Source: Carya illinoinensis (Eukaryota; Streptophyta; Magnoliopsida; Fagales; Juglandaceae). From it: a stretch of DNA of 64,000 nt. Position 1 is the first letter of the stretch; every line of letters starts with the position of its first letter. The notes below the pieces were generated by a model. That model searched no databases and was not told the origin of the DNA. It saw only the letters and a list, made by a program, of their open reading frames with translations. The position numbers were made by a program, and so were the translations under genes. Shown one piece after another: positions 55,601 to 64,000 of this stretch. Location: NCBI RefSeq assembly GCF_018687715.1, contig NC_056765.1, positions 1,674,001-1,738,000 of the forward strand, written 5' to 3'.

Positions 55601-58306
55601 CCACTTTGGAATGAGCTCAAAGTTGCAGTGACCCAGGTTGTTCATGAAATCAATGAACGTGATATAACCAGCAAAGGATGCAATAGATGCAGTTCCGGTG
55701 AACACCGTTGTCAGCAATGGTATAGTAAACAGCATGAAATATACGATGTATTCCGCAAAGGGATGAACCACAGCTGCCATACATGCATACATACGCACAC
55801 ATACATATCAGTAAATCAAAGACAGGAATTAGTAGTACTGCAAAACATATAATCTGCATGAAAGAAACCCTAATATTGAACGTTTTATATATATATATAT
55901 ACACTCTTGATCATGAAATAAATCTTACAGGTAATGGGCTCAGTGACAATGGAGGAATGATGGTGGGAATGGTAACGAGAGTAAAGGAAATGGTGATGCA
56001 ATGCTCTGTGAAACCAGTAATAGAGAAACTCAACCGGACCAGCATGGAGCAAAGCTGTGATAATCAGACCAATTGATTCCCATAAGGGTAGGTTATGAGT
56101 CTGAGGAAGTGCCATGTACCCTATGTAAAATATGGCTCCATTGAACAAGATCTGGTCATCCCTGTAGTGTAACAGCCAAAAAAAGGAAAAAATCTCTGTT
56201 AATTCTCCATGTATGAGAGTTTACTGTGTTTTTTTCCTTGGAATAAACAAGTTTTTATTCAAACAGCATCAACACTAGTACAAGATGCAGAGAAGAGTAA
56301 TAAAATTCAGTAAAAAGCAACTGAGAATAATTAATTAAGCACCAATGGCCCATGCGCCTAGCTAGTGGGCAGAAGCAAAATTTGGGGTTTTATCCTCAAG
56401 CCAAGGCTCTATGCCCTTAAAAAATTAACCAGACATAACCAAGCCAAAAACTGCACCATAGCACCTATTTGTTGGTGGTGTGAAACACAACATACCGTTT
56501 CTTGTGATCCTTTTAAAAATAAGAACCTAGGATGCGACGTTGAATGCCATAAAAGAGTTGCATATCTTCTAATAATGATTAGTTTTAGGTGGAGTACTCA
56601 CATGCAGTTCACAATCCAACAGAACTGATGACAAAATCATCAAACAACTAAAGAATTCTGGAAACATAAATTCAACAGACCGTATTGAATGAGGGGTAAC
56701 AATGTTGTTGAACAATCTTAGTCATGAACAACAACTGACAGCTCTGCAAGTGGTATATTAAAGGTACTTGCCTGCCCAAGGACCACAAAGAAATAAAGAG
56801 CCTGTTGTTGAAGAGACAGGTCTCTTTGTGAATAGGTTTTTGCATGCAGAAAAAACTTAGATTGGTAATTTATGCATACAAAAGGCCTGCATCTACGAGC
56901 ACACATACAGTTGAAATCCAGCTACACAGCACCATTTTCTTGAAAGTCCAGCTTATGACAGAGACCGGCCAGGCTCAGTCACAACAACGCAATCTGCTAA
57001 TTAAAACTATAGCAGATACAATACTGAAATTAAAGGGTGGTTGGCTCACGTCCATGAAACCGAGCAACCAAAGAGAACATAATCAAGCCACACACCGCAC
57101 ACGTACACAGAATACAATTGACATAATGATATGATCACTATCATAGAAACGGAGTAAATAAGATTTTGTTTACACAGATGAGAGCTGAGACGAGAGAGAA
57201 GATAGAGAGAGGTTTTGTCTACTGACCAAGTGGTTTCTCTGTCAACCTGCTCAAATTCGATACCTCTGTCAACAATCCTATTATTGCCTTTAGCTGTTCG
57301 GTAACGAGAGAGAGAAATCCATATCTGATTGTGAAGCATCCTTGCCAAAAGGAATGGGAATATGAGGAAGTAGCCCAGATCTCTCCCACTTTCTCCCTTA
57401 GCAATGAATGAGTAGGTGCCATGAATCGCCCATGGAGCCAAAATCACGTACTTTCACATCATCACAACGCCAAAAGGAAAGTTAACAGATTTGTAAATCA
57501 TTCATGCATACACGAGTTAAAAAGGGAACTTTTTTTCCTACTCCACATAGTCAATGTTACTCCTACATTCTGATCTCAAATCTTGTAAATCACCAGTATT
57601 ATAACTCCAACAGAGGATGAAATTAATAAATTCAGTCATTTATTCTATATATATTCTCACAAAAAAAACCTAAATTAAGGACTATATATATCACTAAGGA
57701 TTGATTTGGTTACACGAAACTAAATTATCTCATCTTATTTCATATAATAATTACGACTTTTTTTAATTTTTACACAAAATATAATAGATAATTTTAACTT
57801 TTTAAAATCCCAAAACAAAACTAATAGTAAAAAATTATATTATAATAATATTTTATTTAACTTTCAACAAAATATCACATCTCTGATCTCATGATCTGAA
57901 CTGTGTAACCAAACAAGCCATTGAGCATACAATTTAAGTCAAAAATTAGTTGCACTTTATCTCATTCATGACCCATATATCACCTCCTTTTCAATATCCC
58001 AGTTAATAGTCAATTTTTAACGAGAAGAGAATAAGATATTGCATGCATGCATCTTTTATAATTATAAGAAGAACGATACTTGAAAACTTTTCTAGTCATT
58101 TGATACCACGCAATGATCCGAAGATAATAATACCAATTAATGAGCCGAATGACACAGTAATTAGAATGACGTTTCACGATCCGGCATCGACAGTACTGCA
58201 TGCATGCATGTCCAAACAAGGTAATTAACTGTTGATAATTTCATACCTTAAAGCTCCCAAGAGGCTTCCATGGCCAGTCAGTGAGGATCCCAGGTTTGGA
58301 AGCCAT
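46695..58306 (-). CDS. CER1: CER1, very-long-chain alkane-forming enzyme
   Basis: With CER3 and cytochrome b5, CER1 makes cuticular-wax alkanes in the ER (family knowledge). Ten exons in plus coordinates: 58247-58306 (start), 57236-57450, 55929-56161, 55554-55773, 54922-55300, 54547-54654, 53886-54086, 53331-53432, 46981-47157, 46695-46865 (stop). They join in frame to 621 residues, close to Arabidopsis CER1 (625). The N-terminal fatty-acid-hydroxylase-type membrane domain has His clusters FHRALHHH (about 142-149), YHSHHHSS (155-162), VHPFAEY and SFHSLHHTQFRTNY (from 243). The C-terminal WAX2-type domain includes KGTLFIPFSQFPPKK and LPRRVMSAWRIAGILHALEGW. The intron after exon 6 has a GC donor (cag|gcaagt). 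The eighth intron, 47158-53330, contains a whole LINE. There is a second promoter-exon 1 copy upstream. Confidence 0.96.
47663..49057 (+). pseudogene. LINE ORF1, DUF4283-zinc knuckle type, with premature stop
   Basis: The N-terminal DUF4283-like domain includes LLLQLIAERAVNKQAF, MSKVWRPDGWIEFKEVG and GRPWSFDRNLVCV. A TAG at 47984-47986 interrupts the frame, which then continues in the same frame through FFWVQAHDMP to 49057. A zinc knuckle RLPLFCFECGAIIHTKQC reads CX2CX4HX3C, one residue shorter between His and the last Cys than the usual CX4HX4C. The C-terminal part is basic and Gln/Pro-rich. The stop codon TGA overlaps the ORF2 start as ATGA (49054-49057), suggesting termination-reinitiation. 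It probably binds RNA, as other LINE ORF1 proteins do. Confidence 0.88.
49054..53125 (+). pseudogene. LINE ORF2: endonuclease, reverse transcriptase, RNase H (broken)
   Basis: Domains in order: AP endonuclease-like (WNCRGLGNPRTVRELR, LSETKCNRNK, MGDFNEILCNEEK, SDHSPLF; 49054-49800); reverse transcriptase from about 50107 (SSPGPDSFSAGFYQ, LDMSKAYDRIEWMFL, GLRQGDPLSPYLF); zf-RVT (PLCPMCLSKEENVTHALWSC); RNase H (NWDAAV, AESIAALRA, LEGDAQRVV, NLAKDA). Breaks: a TGA at 49849-49851 in the same frame as the flanking sequence; a frame change near 50918-50925; and FADE instead of FADD in HLFFADESLLFC, so the second catalytic Asp is Glu. The last 130 residues look like intact plant RNase H. The element is therefore unlikely to be active by itself. 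Confidence 0.92.
57698..57925. mobile_element. MITE in CER1 intron 1
   Basis: About 228 bp with ends ggattgatttggttacac and gtgtaaccaaacaagcc, which are inverted repeats of each other. The centre is AT-rich. A sister copy lies at 60612-60845 because the surrounding block was duplicated. Confidence 0.75.
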
Positions 58307-58397
58307 ATTTTTTTTTTTTTTTTGTTTCTTTGCTTAAATGTCAGCACACAAAGTTCTGTAATGTTTTTGCATGCAAAGATGGATTTGGAGGGTGCTG

Positions 58398-58406
58398 ATA
58401 TATAGA
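58398..58406 (-). promoter_or_regulatory. Probable TATA box of CER1
   Basis: Minus-strand CTATATATC lies about 92-100 bp upstream of the ATG. In the duplicated block the same spot reads aatgtataagc, so the TATA core is changed there. Confidence 0.5.
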
Positions 58407-58957
58407 GCTGTACATTTATTGATTTGTCCGTTGCGTTGGAGAATCGACCATCAATGCGGCGGTGCATCCCCCAACGCCCATCGCCAAAATGTCTTCTCCA
58501 CGTCATTACGGACTTCTAACCAATTAGCTAATCAATGCGAGTACTCCATTCCTTTCCTCCGCTATCCACACATATTACACATGCATGTCTCTTCCTCGAC
58601 GTACGTTTATCATTTAAGATTCCTAAGTTATTGTTGCCTCGGTCTTAAAGAGTTGTCGATGCATCTCTCTCTCTATCTTCTATATATAAACAGCGTGTAT
58701 CAAACGAAATTTGTTATTTTAACGGTTTTTATTATTTTTTCGTTAAAGTTAACACCGTTCGTCTAAATCCGTTCATGTACTGTGAATGTAACGAGCATAT
58801 ATCACTCTCACGGCAATTACACCCTTCTCCCACCATTAAATGTAATCGCACCGTCTCAATATGCTCGGCAATTACTCCTTGCTAGCTGCAACATTTTTCT
58901 CCATCTTTTCCCAGGCCCTTTCTCCTTCCTTTACAGCACTTTTCCATTTACTGCACG

Positions 58958-58961
<4 letters not shown>

Positions 58962-58994
<33 letters not shown>
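58962..58994. repeat. (CT)n microsatellite
   Basis: About 16 CT units. Confidence 0.9.
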
Positions 58995-58997
<3 letters not shown>

Positions 58998-60611
58998 CCT
59001 GTACTTCCAAAAGCTCTTACCAAAACCACTTTTGTAGCCCCAAAACAAATTTGACCCTTAGGATTTTTCGAAAGCTAGCTCCAAATTAAAGTGGAATACA
59101 AAATAGTTTTTGAAGCATAACGGTAATGAGAAGGTGGAAGAAGTAAAAGGGAAGAATAGGGATCGATGATTCGATGGAGATACAAGAGAGATGATGATGA
59201 TGATTCCTAACCTGCATGCAATCAATTGATGTTGATCATCTGAGCTGGGTTGAGAAAATAGTATCAGTATTGGTGACCGATCGATTGAGGAGATCAACAA
59301 ATGATCAGTTGGAGATTCAATTTCAAAAGTGAATCTGTCAAGATGCTCAAGGGGTCGACGATGGAAATGGGAAAAAGATGGGAGTTCGTGAAAGTGAAGT
59401 GCAGAAGCAGCGTAAAATGAAGGGATATTATCTGTGGGTGGAACGACGTAGTTTGGAGAAAAATGAATAAACAGGGTCGTAAGCCTTTTGTCTTTTAGAG
59501 TCAACTGATGTAGCCTTAAAACGGCACAGTTTATGCTTTTAATATGTCATTTTTATTTGCATTGAACTTTGCGTTTTTGGATAGAAGCTAGAGTAAAATA
59601 AAATAAAAATAAAAATAAATAAATAAAATTATTTTAGTAAAATAATCCTTATAATTTTATATAATACACTATTAATCACAATTATTTTTATTATTGTTCC
59701 ATGGAAATTGAGTGCAGTAATATTTAGAATTGATATTGACCCCCAAGACGACACTTTAAATATTTTACAGTCGTATTATATCAGCAATGCACATGTCAAA
59801 CCAGTAGATCCAAAGTACAAAATTGGAGAATATCAATATCAATAGACTCTAAACTCAAGAACAATACTATAATATATTCTATAAAATGAAAAGTAAATAA
59901 AGGTACCAAAATATGTGATTGTCCCATTCATGGACTTAGAGGCTTATAAATGATCAATTAAAGAAATATATAATTTAATTATAATTTTATTTTAAATTAA
60001 TTATCAATAAATTAACATTTCATATTTGAATATTTAGATATTTTAATTGTTGCAATCAAAATTAAACCAACTAAAGAGATAACGACATCATTTAGACCAA
60101 CAAACGTGCATTGCACGTTACTTTCACCTAGTATATATATATACACACACAAGTCGTAGACAAGAATAATTAACGTATAGGGAATTTATATATATATATA
60201 TATATATTTTTTTCTAATCAAGCACGCGGCCGGAGTAATAATAAAAGATAAAATGAGTACGTATATAGTGTTTTAATGTGTGGATCATTTTCACATCAAT
60301 ATACAAAATACATATAGGTAAAATATCTAGAGGTATCCATGAACTAAAGGTATGTTGCATGCCATACCTATATAGGATCATTTTTCCTGTTCAACAATGT
60401 CATCATGTCCTACATTTTTTTTTATTTTTTATTTTATTTTTATCAAAACCACATTGAAATGTTAGTTAGGTCTACGATGAGATCATGCATGCCAAGATAA
60501 GTTTACAAACTGACGCATCTTGATATCATGTATCCAAAAGAGGATGAAATTAATAAATTCAGTCATTTATTCTATATATATCCTCACAAAAACAACCTAA
60601 ATTAAGTACTA

Positions 60612-60845
60612 AGGGCTGATTTGGTTACACAAAACTAAATTATTCCATCTCATTTTATATAATTATTACAACTTTTTTTTATTTTTGCACAAAATATAAT
60701 AAACAATCTAATTTTTTCAAATCTCAAAACAAAATTAATAGTAAAAAATTATATTAATATAACAATATTTTATTCAAATTTCAACAAAACGTACATCTCA
60801 TCTCTCATCTTATTATCTGAACTGTGTAACTAAACGAGGCATTGG
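60612..60845. mobile_element. Duplicated MITE copy
   Basis: Its ends agggctgatttggttacac and gtgtaactaaacgaggc match the MITE at 57698-57925. It arrived with the block duplication, not by its own insertion. Confidence 0.75.
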
Positions 60846-61249
60846 TCCTATAATTTAAGTCAAAAATTAGTTGCACTTTATCTCATTCATGACCCATATA
60901 TCACCTGCCTCTTTTTCAATATCCCCATTAATAGTCAAATTTTAACAAAAGGATAAAATATTGCATGCATCTTGTGTAATTATAAGAAAACAATACTTGA
61001 AAACTTTTCTAGTCATTTGATAATATACCACGCAATGATCCGAAGATAGTAATACTAATGAACCAAATGACACAGTAATTAGAATGATGTTTCACGACAC
61101 AGTATTATTTCTGGTATCGACATTCATCATCGCTGAAAAAAGTCGGTACTCTTGTAGTGAAATGAGGTACTATTGCACAAGTGATGATCCTAAACTACTA
61201 CATGCATGCATGTCCAAAGAAGGTAATTAACTGTTGATAATTTCATTAC

Positions 61250-61312
61250 CTTAAAGCTCCCAAAAGGCTTCCATGGCCAGTCAGTGATTAGGATCCCATG
61301 TTTGGAAGCCAT
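61250..61312 (-). CDS. Second CER1 first exon (alternative exon 1 or remnant)
   Basis: From the ATG at 61310-61312 it encodes MASKHGILITDWPWKPFGSFK and then a GT donor (gtaatg). The functional exon 1 encodes MASKPGILTDWPWKPLGSFK. The copy has one extra codon (an in-frame insertion) and two substitutions, and ends in the same phase. It could splice to CER1 exon 2 (acceptor at 57450) and keep frame. No other CER1 exon follows between here and 58306, so it is either an alternative first exon or a relic. Expression is unknown. Confidence 0.6.
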
Positions 61313-61338
61313 ACTTTATTATTGTTGCATGTTGTTGT

Positions 61339-61340
<2 letters not shown>

Positions 61341-61370
<30 letters not shown>
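61341..61370. repeat. Poly-C tract
   Basis: Thirty C bases just upstream of the duplicated exon. The functional copy has a T/A-rich sequence at the corresponding place, so this is an expansion or an assembly artefact. Confidence 0.9.
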
Positions 61371-61371
<1 letters not shown>

Positions 61372-61680
61372 AGCGCGAGTTTGCTAAAATGCCAGCACAC
61401 AAATTAAGTTCTGTACTGATTTTGCATGCAAATATGGATTTGGAGGGTGCTTATACATTGAGCTGTACGTACATTTATTGATTTGTCTGTTGCGTTGGAG
61501 AATCGACCATCAATGCAGCGGTGCATCCCCCAATGCCCATCGCCAAAATGTCAGGTTGCTATTGGCTACTTTTTCTCCACGTCATCACGAACTTCTAACC
61601 AATTAGCTAATCAATGCATCAACGTGACTCATATAATTTAAGTCAAATTATATTTTATTCAATATAATATTTTTAGGAGA

Positions 61681-62498
61681 ATGGATTCACCAAGTGCTCG
61701 CATAAATATGCTCTCTATGCTAAGGTGTGTGAAAATAGAGACATTTTACTTGTTTGCATATATGTTAATTGATGATTTAATTTTATTGGAAGCAATCCAA
61801 ATATGTTTGAAGAATTTAAGAAAGCTATGACAAGAGAATTTGAAATGACCGATATTAATCTCATGTCTTATTATGTTGGCATTGAGATCAAACAAATGGA
61901 AGATGTGATTTTTATCTATCAATAAGGTTTTGCAAGGAAAATTCTCAAAAGATTTAAGATGGAAGATTGTCGATCCGTGAGCACCCCGGTTGATTGTGGA
62001 GCAAAATTGTCCAAGCATGATGATGGAGAGAAAGTAGACTCCACAATGTTTAAGAGTCTTGTTCGAAGTTTGAGATACTTGACTTGCACAAAACCCGATA
62101 TATTTTATGGAGTTGGACTTGTTAGCCGATATATGGAGTCACCAAGCACAATGCATTTCAAAGAGACTAAGAGAATTCTACGTTATTTGAAAGGTACTAT
62201 TGATTACAGCCTTCTTTATTCATTTTTAATGAATTTAATCTTGTGGGGGTATAGTGATAGTGATTGGGCCGGAGACTTAGATGATCGGAACAGCACTACT
62301 AGTTTTGTGTTTTATTTAGGAAATACGACATTTACTTAGAGTTCTAAGAAGCAACCAATTGTGACGTTCTCCACATGTGAAGCTGAATATGTTGTTGCGA
62401 CATCTTGTGTTTGTCATGCAATTTGGCTGAGAAGGTTATTGAAGCAGCTACTCATGCCACAGGAGGAAGCCACAGAGATTTTTGTTGATAACAAGTCG
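61681..62498 (+). pseudogene. Ty1/copia pol fragment (RT end and RNase H)
   Basis: Reads like copia polyprotein from FTKCSHKYALY through FEEFKKAMTREFEMTD, FARKILKRFKMEDC, SLVRSLRYLTCTKPDI, YSDSDWAGDLDDR and CEAEYVVATSCVCHAIW to VDNKS. The usual YVDD position is destroyed by two consecutive stops near 61770. Further stops occur at about 61923 and 62337. No LTRs, integrase or gag are visible nearby. It ends abruptly at 62498, where a CACTA terminus begins. Confidence 0.9.
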
Positions 62499-62975
62499 CA
62501 CTATAAGAGAACCCACTATTTGCGGCTATTTCCTTACCGGCGACTAGTAGTTTGGACGGATTTATATATAACAGTTCATTTAATTACATCAATCATAAAA
62601 AAGCCGTAATATCATTTTATTGCGGCAAAAATAATTTCGCTGGCATTAATTTGGATGCAAAATAATTCTTGTATCAATTGCTCAGTTTATTATGGCGATT
62701 AAAACTTGACGCAATATAATTACGCAGCATAACTTTGTCGCATTGCATTTTTTTGACACAAAATGTCCTCCATTTATATATCCCATTGAATTCTTCATAT
62801 CCACAAGCCCAGTAATCTAAACCCCTTAAACTTCACTCCCATTTCTCTCTATCGCACGATTTGTTGCCGCTGCTGCCGCCTCGTCGTCGCCGTCGCCGTC
62901 TCGGGTAAGTCTCTCTCTTGAACAATCTCATCTCCATCTTCCGGCATAACAATTTGGGCCTCTACTCCTCTCTCT

Positions 62976-63024
<49 letters not shown>

Positions 63025-64000
63025 TGTTGATCATAGCAACAGTACTTGCTGATCGGTCTCGCAATCTGCAATTCTGAAGGTCATTTTCTATACCCCACAA
63101 TTGTGTGGTTGCAAAACAAGGTATTTTGTCACGAATCTATTGTGACTTTGCTCTGTCCCGCAAACCCCCTCCCTTCATTTCTCTCAAATCCACTATCATT
63201 ACAATTTATTTTGCATACTCTGCTGTGTTTGGTTGGTGATGGGATTAGACGTATATGTCCACACTACTTTTTTATCAGAATGATTTGTACAATGGAAAAT
63301 CAACAATCTGAGAGTGGGTAGACATGGATCCAAACACTTGGGCTCTTTAAACTTTTTGTTCTTTGAAATTTTTGTTGCATTTGAATTAGGATGACTCAAT
63401 TTATATAGTTGATTGTTGAGTTAATCCAATTTAAATCACATAGGTAGAACCCTCTCACTGGGTGAGCACTGCATAGGGCATACTGGATTACAATCTATTG
63501 AATAATTGATTATGCATGTCGTACAGTGGGGATTTAGATGTTAGTGTACGTTTTATGAAGTGCTATTGTGTTAGACCCATGTGCAGCCTTTTTACTTCCT
63601 TGGTTTATTTAAAAAAACACTATGATTATTTGCTAACTATTATGTGCTACCATTAATTAAATTGCAATGATTAAGGGACCCAAATTAACATTGTCATATT
63701 GATATATTTTGTAAATTGTCTCTGTTTTGTTGGGTATGGGATTAGATATTTTTTTCTTAATTGCTTTTCATGATGTTTACAATGACAAATTATATGTATG
63801 AAAATGGGTATCATGGATATTTAACTACTTTCGCTCTACGTTCATCTTTGTGCTATGAATTTCTTTGAAAGATTGCAATTAGGATATGCAAAAATGCCAT
63901 TGCATTGTTGATTTAAGGCATATATATTCACATAATTTGACCCTCTCACTTGGTCGGCATATTTAGGATAAGGCATAGTGCATTAAAACATGCAAACTAA
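62499..64000. mobile_element. Probable CACTA (En/Spm) transposon end, continues past window
   Basis: Begins CACTATAAGAGAACCCACTA inside the copia frame, right after aagtcg. Subterminal motifs recur: tttgcggc, ttattgcggc, tttcgctggc, ttatggcg, ttgacgc, tttgtcgc. From about 62800 the sequence looks like a gene leader: GC-rich ccgccgctg-type repeats, a GTAAGT donor after 62904 and a CT microsatellite (62978-63022). The element may carry a transposase gene whose coding part is beyond the window. The second end is not visible, so the length and the 3-bp target duplication cannot be checked. Confidence 0.6.
62978..63022. repeat. (CT)n microsatellite
   Basis: About 22 CT units in the leader-like part of the putative CACTA element. 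Confidence 0.95.

Larger units (their letters stand above)
58307..60537. other. CER1 promoter and upstream DNA
   Basis: Proximal 5' region of CER1 to about 58537, then 2 kb that separate it from the duplicated block. It contains a CT microsatellite and AT-rich DNA. A 148-codon minus-strand frame (59058-59504) has no recognisable domain and is not called. Confidence 0.5.
60538..61617 (-). repeat. Duplicated CER1 5' block (promoter, exon 1, part of intron 1)
   Basis: Matches 57612-58537 along its length, including aattaataaattcagtcatt, the MITE, ttgcactttatctcattcat, exon 1 and ccaattagctaatcaatgc. It carries about 90 bp of extra sequence near 61100-61190 and several small changes. Because CER1 is read on the minus strand, this block lies upstream of the functional first exon. 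Confidence 0.95.

Noticed and set aside
59058..59504. 148-codon minus-strand ORF upstream of CER1
   Set aside because: No recognisable domain, low-complexity Ser/His/Phe-rich composition, and no supporting exon structure.

Overview
The window is nuclear DNA of a flowering plant, most likely a woody eudicot. The evidence is intron-rich genes with GT-AG introns, AT-rich intergenic DNA, plant-only families (phragmoplastin DRP1, the alkane-forming enzyme CER1) and plant LINE, SINE, MITE, copia and CACTA relics. The clade guess (a rosid, perhaps Fagales) is an inference from the general look of genes and repeats and is not proven here.

Genes, left to right: DRP1-type dynamin (+, 5' end outside the window, 114-7700); SGPP-type HAD sugar phosphatase (-, 8410-10727); NOG1-like organellar GTPase resembling PDE318 (+, 11806-17498); PIG-P, a GPI-anchor enzyme subunit (-, 18593-20333); UMP-CMP kinase (+, 24929-30799); a uL18-family ribosomal-like protein (-, 32486-34195); RGP1, a subunit of a Rab-GEF complex (+, 38058-43453); CER1 (-, 46695-58306). 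All exon joins keep frame, so each gene reads as intact; only DRP1 is cut by the window edge. The genes alternate in strand as tail-to-tail and head-to-head pairs. They are unrelated housekeeping, trafficking and cuticle functions, not an operon or a biosynthetic cluster.

Most of the unusual structure is in introns and gaps. Four non-LTR insertions have clear target-site duplications (TSDs): a 5'-truncated LINE with an open reverse transcriptase frame in a DRP1 intron; an ORF1-only LINE derivative lacking ORF2 in a UMP-CMP kinase intron; a nearly full-length 5.7 kb LINE with an RNase H domain in a CER1 intron; and a 0.9 kb ORF-less retroposon upstream of the CER1 3' end. A 250-bp LINE tail, a possible 16-bp LINE stub, two tRNA-derived SINEs and several MITEs add to these.

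Three small duplications touch gene structure: an exon-intron junction of PIG-P, a 3' splice site of RGP1, and the promoter plus first exon of CER1. The CER1 block (60538-61617) could act as an alternative promoter and first exon. The right edge is a copia pol relic interrupted by what looks like a CACTA transposon end. No CRISPR array, prokaryotic operon, tRNA or rRNA gene was seen, and I found no convincing wholly new system.
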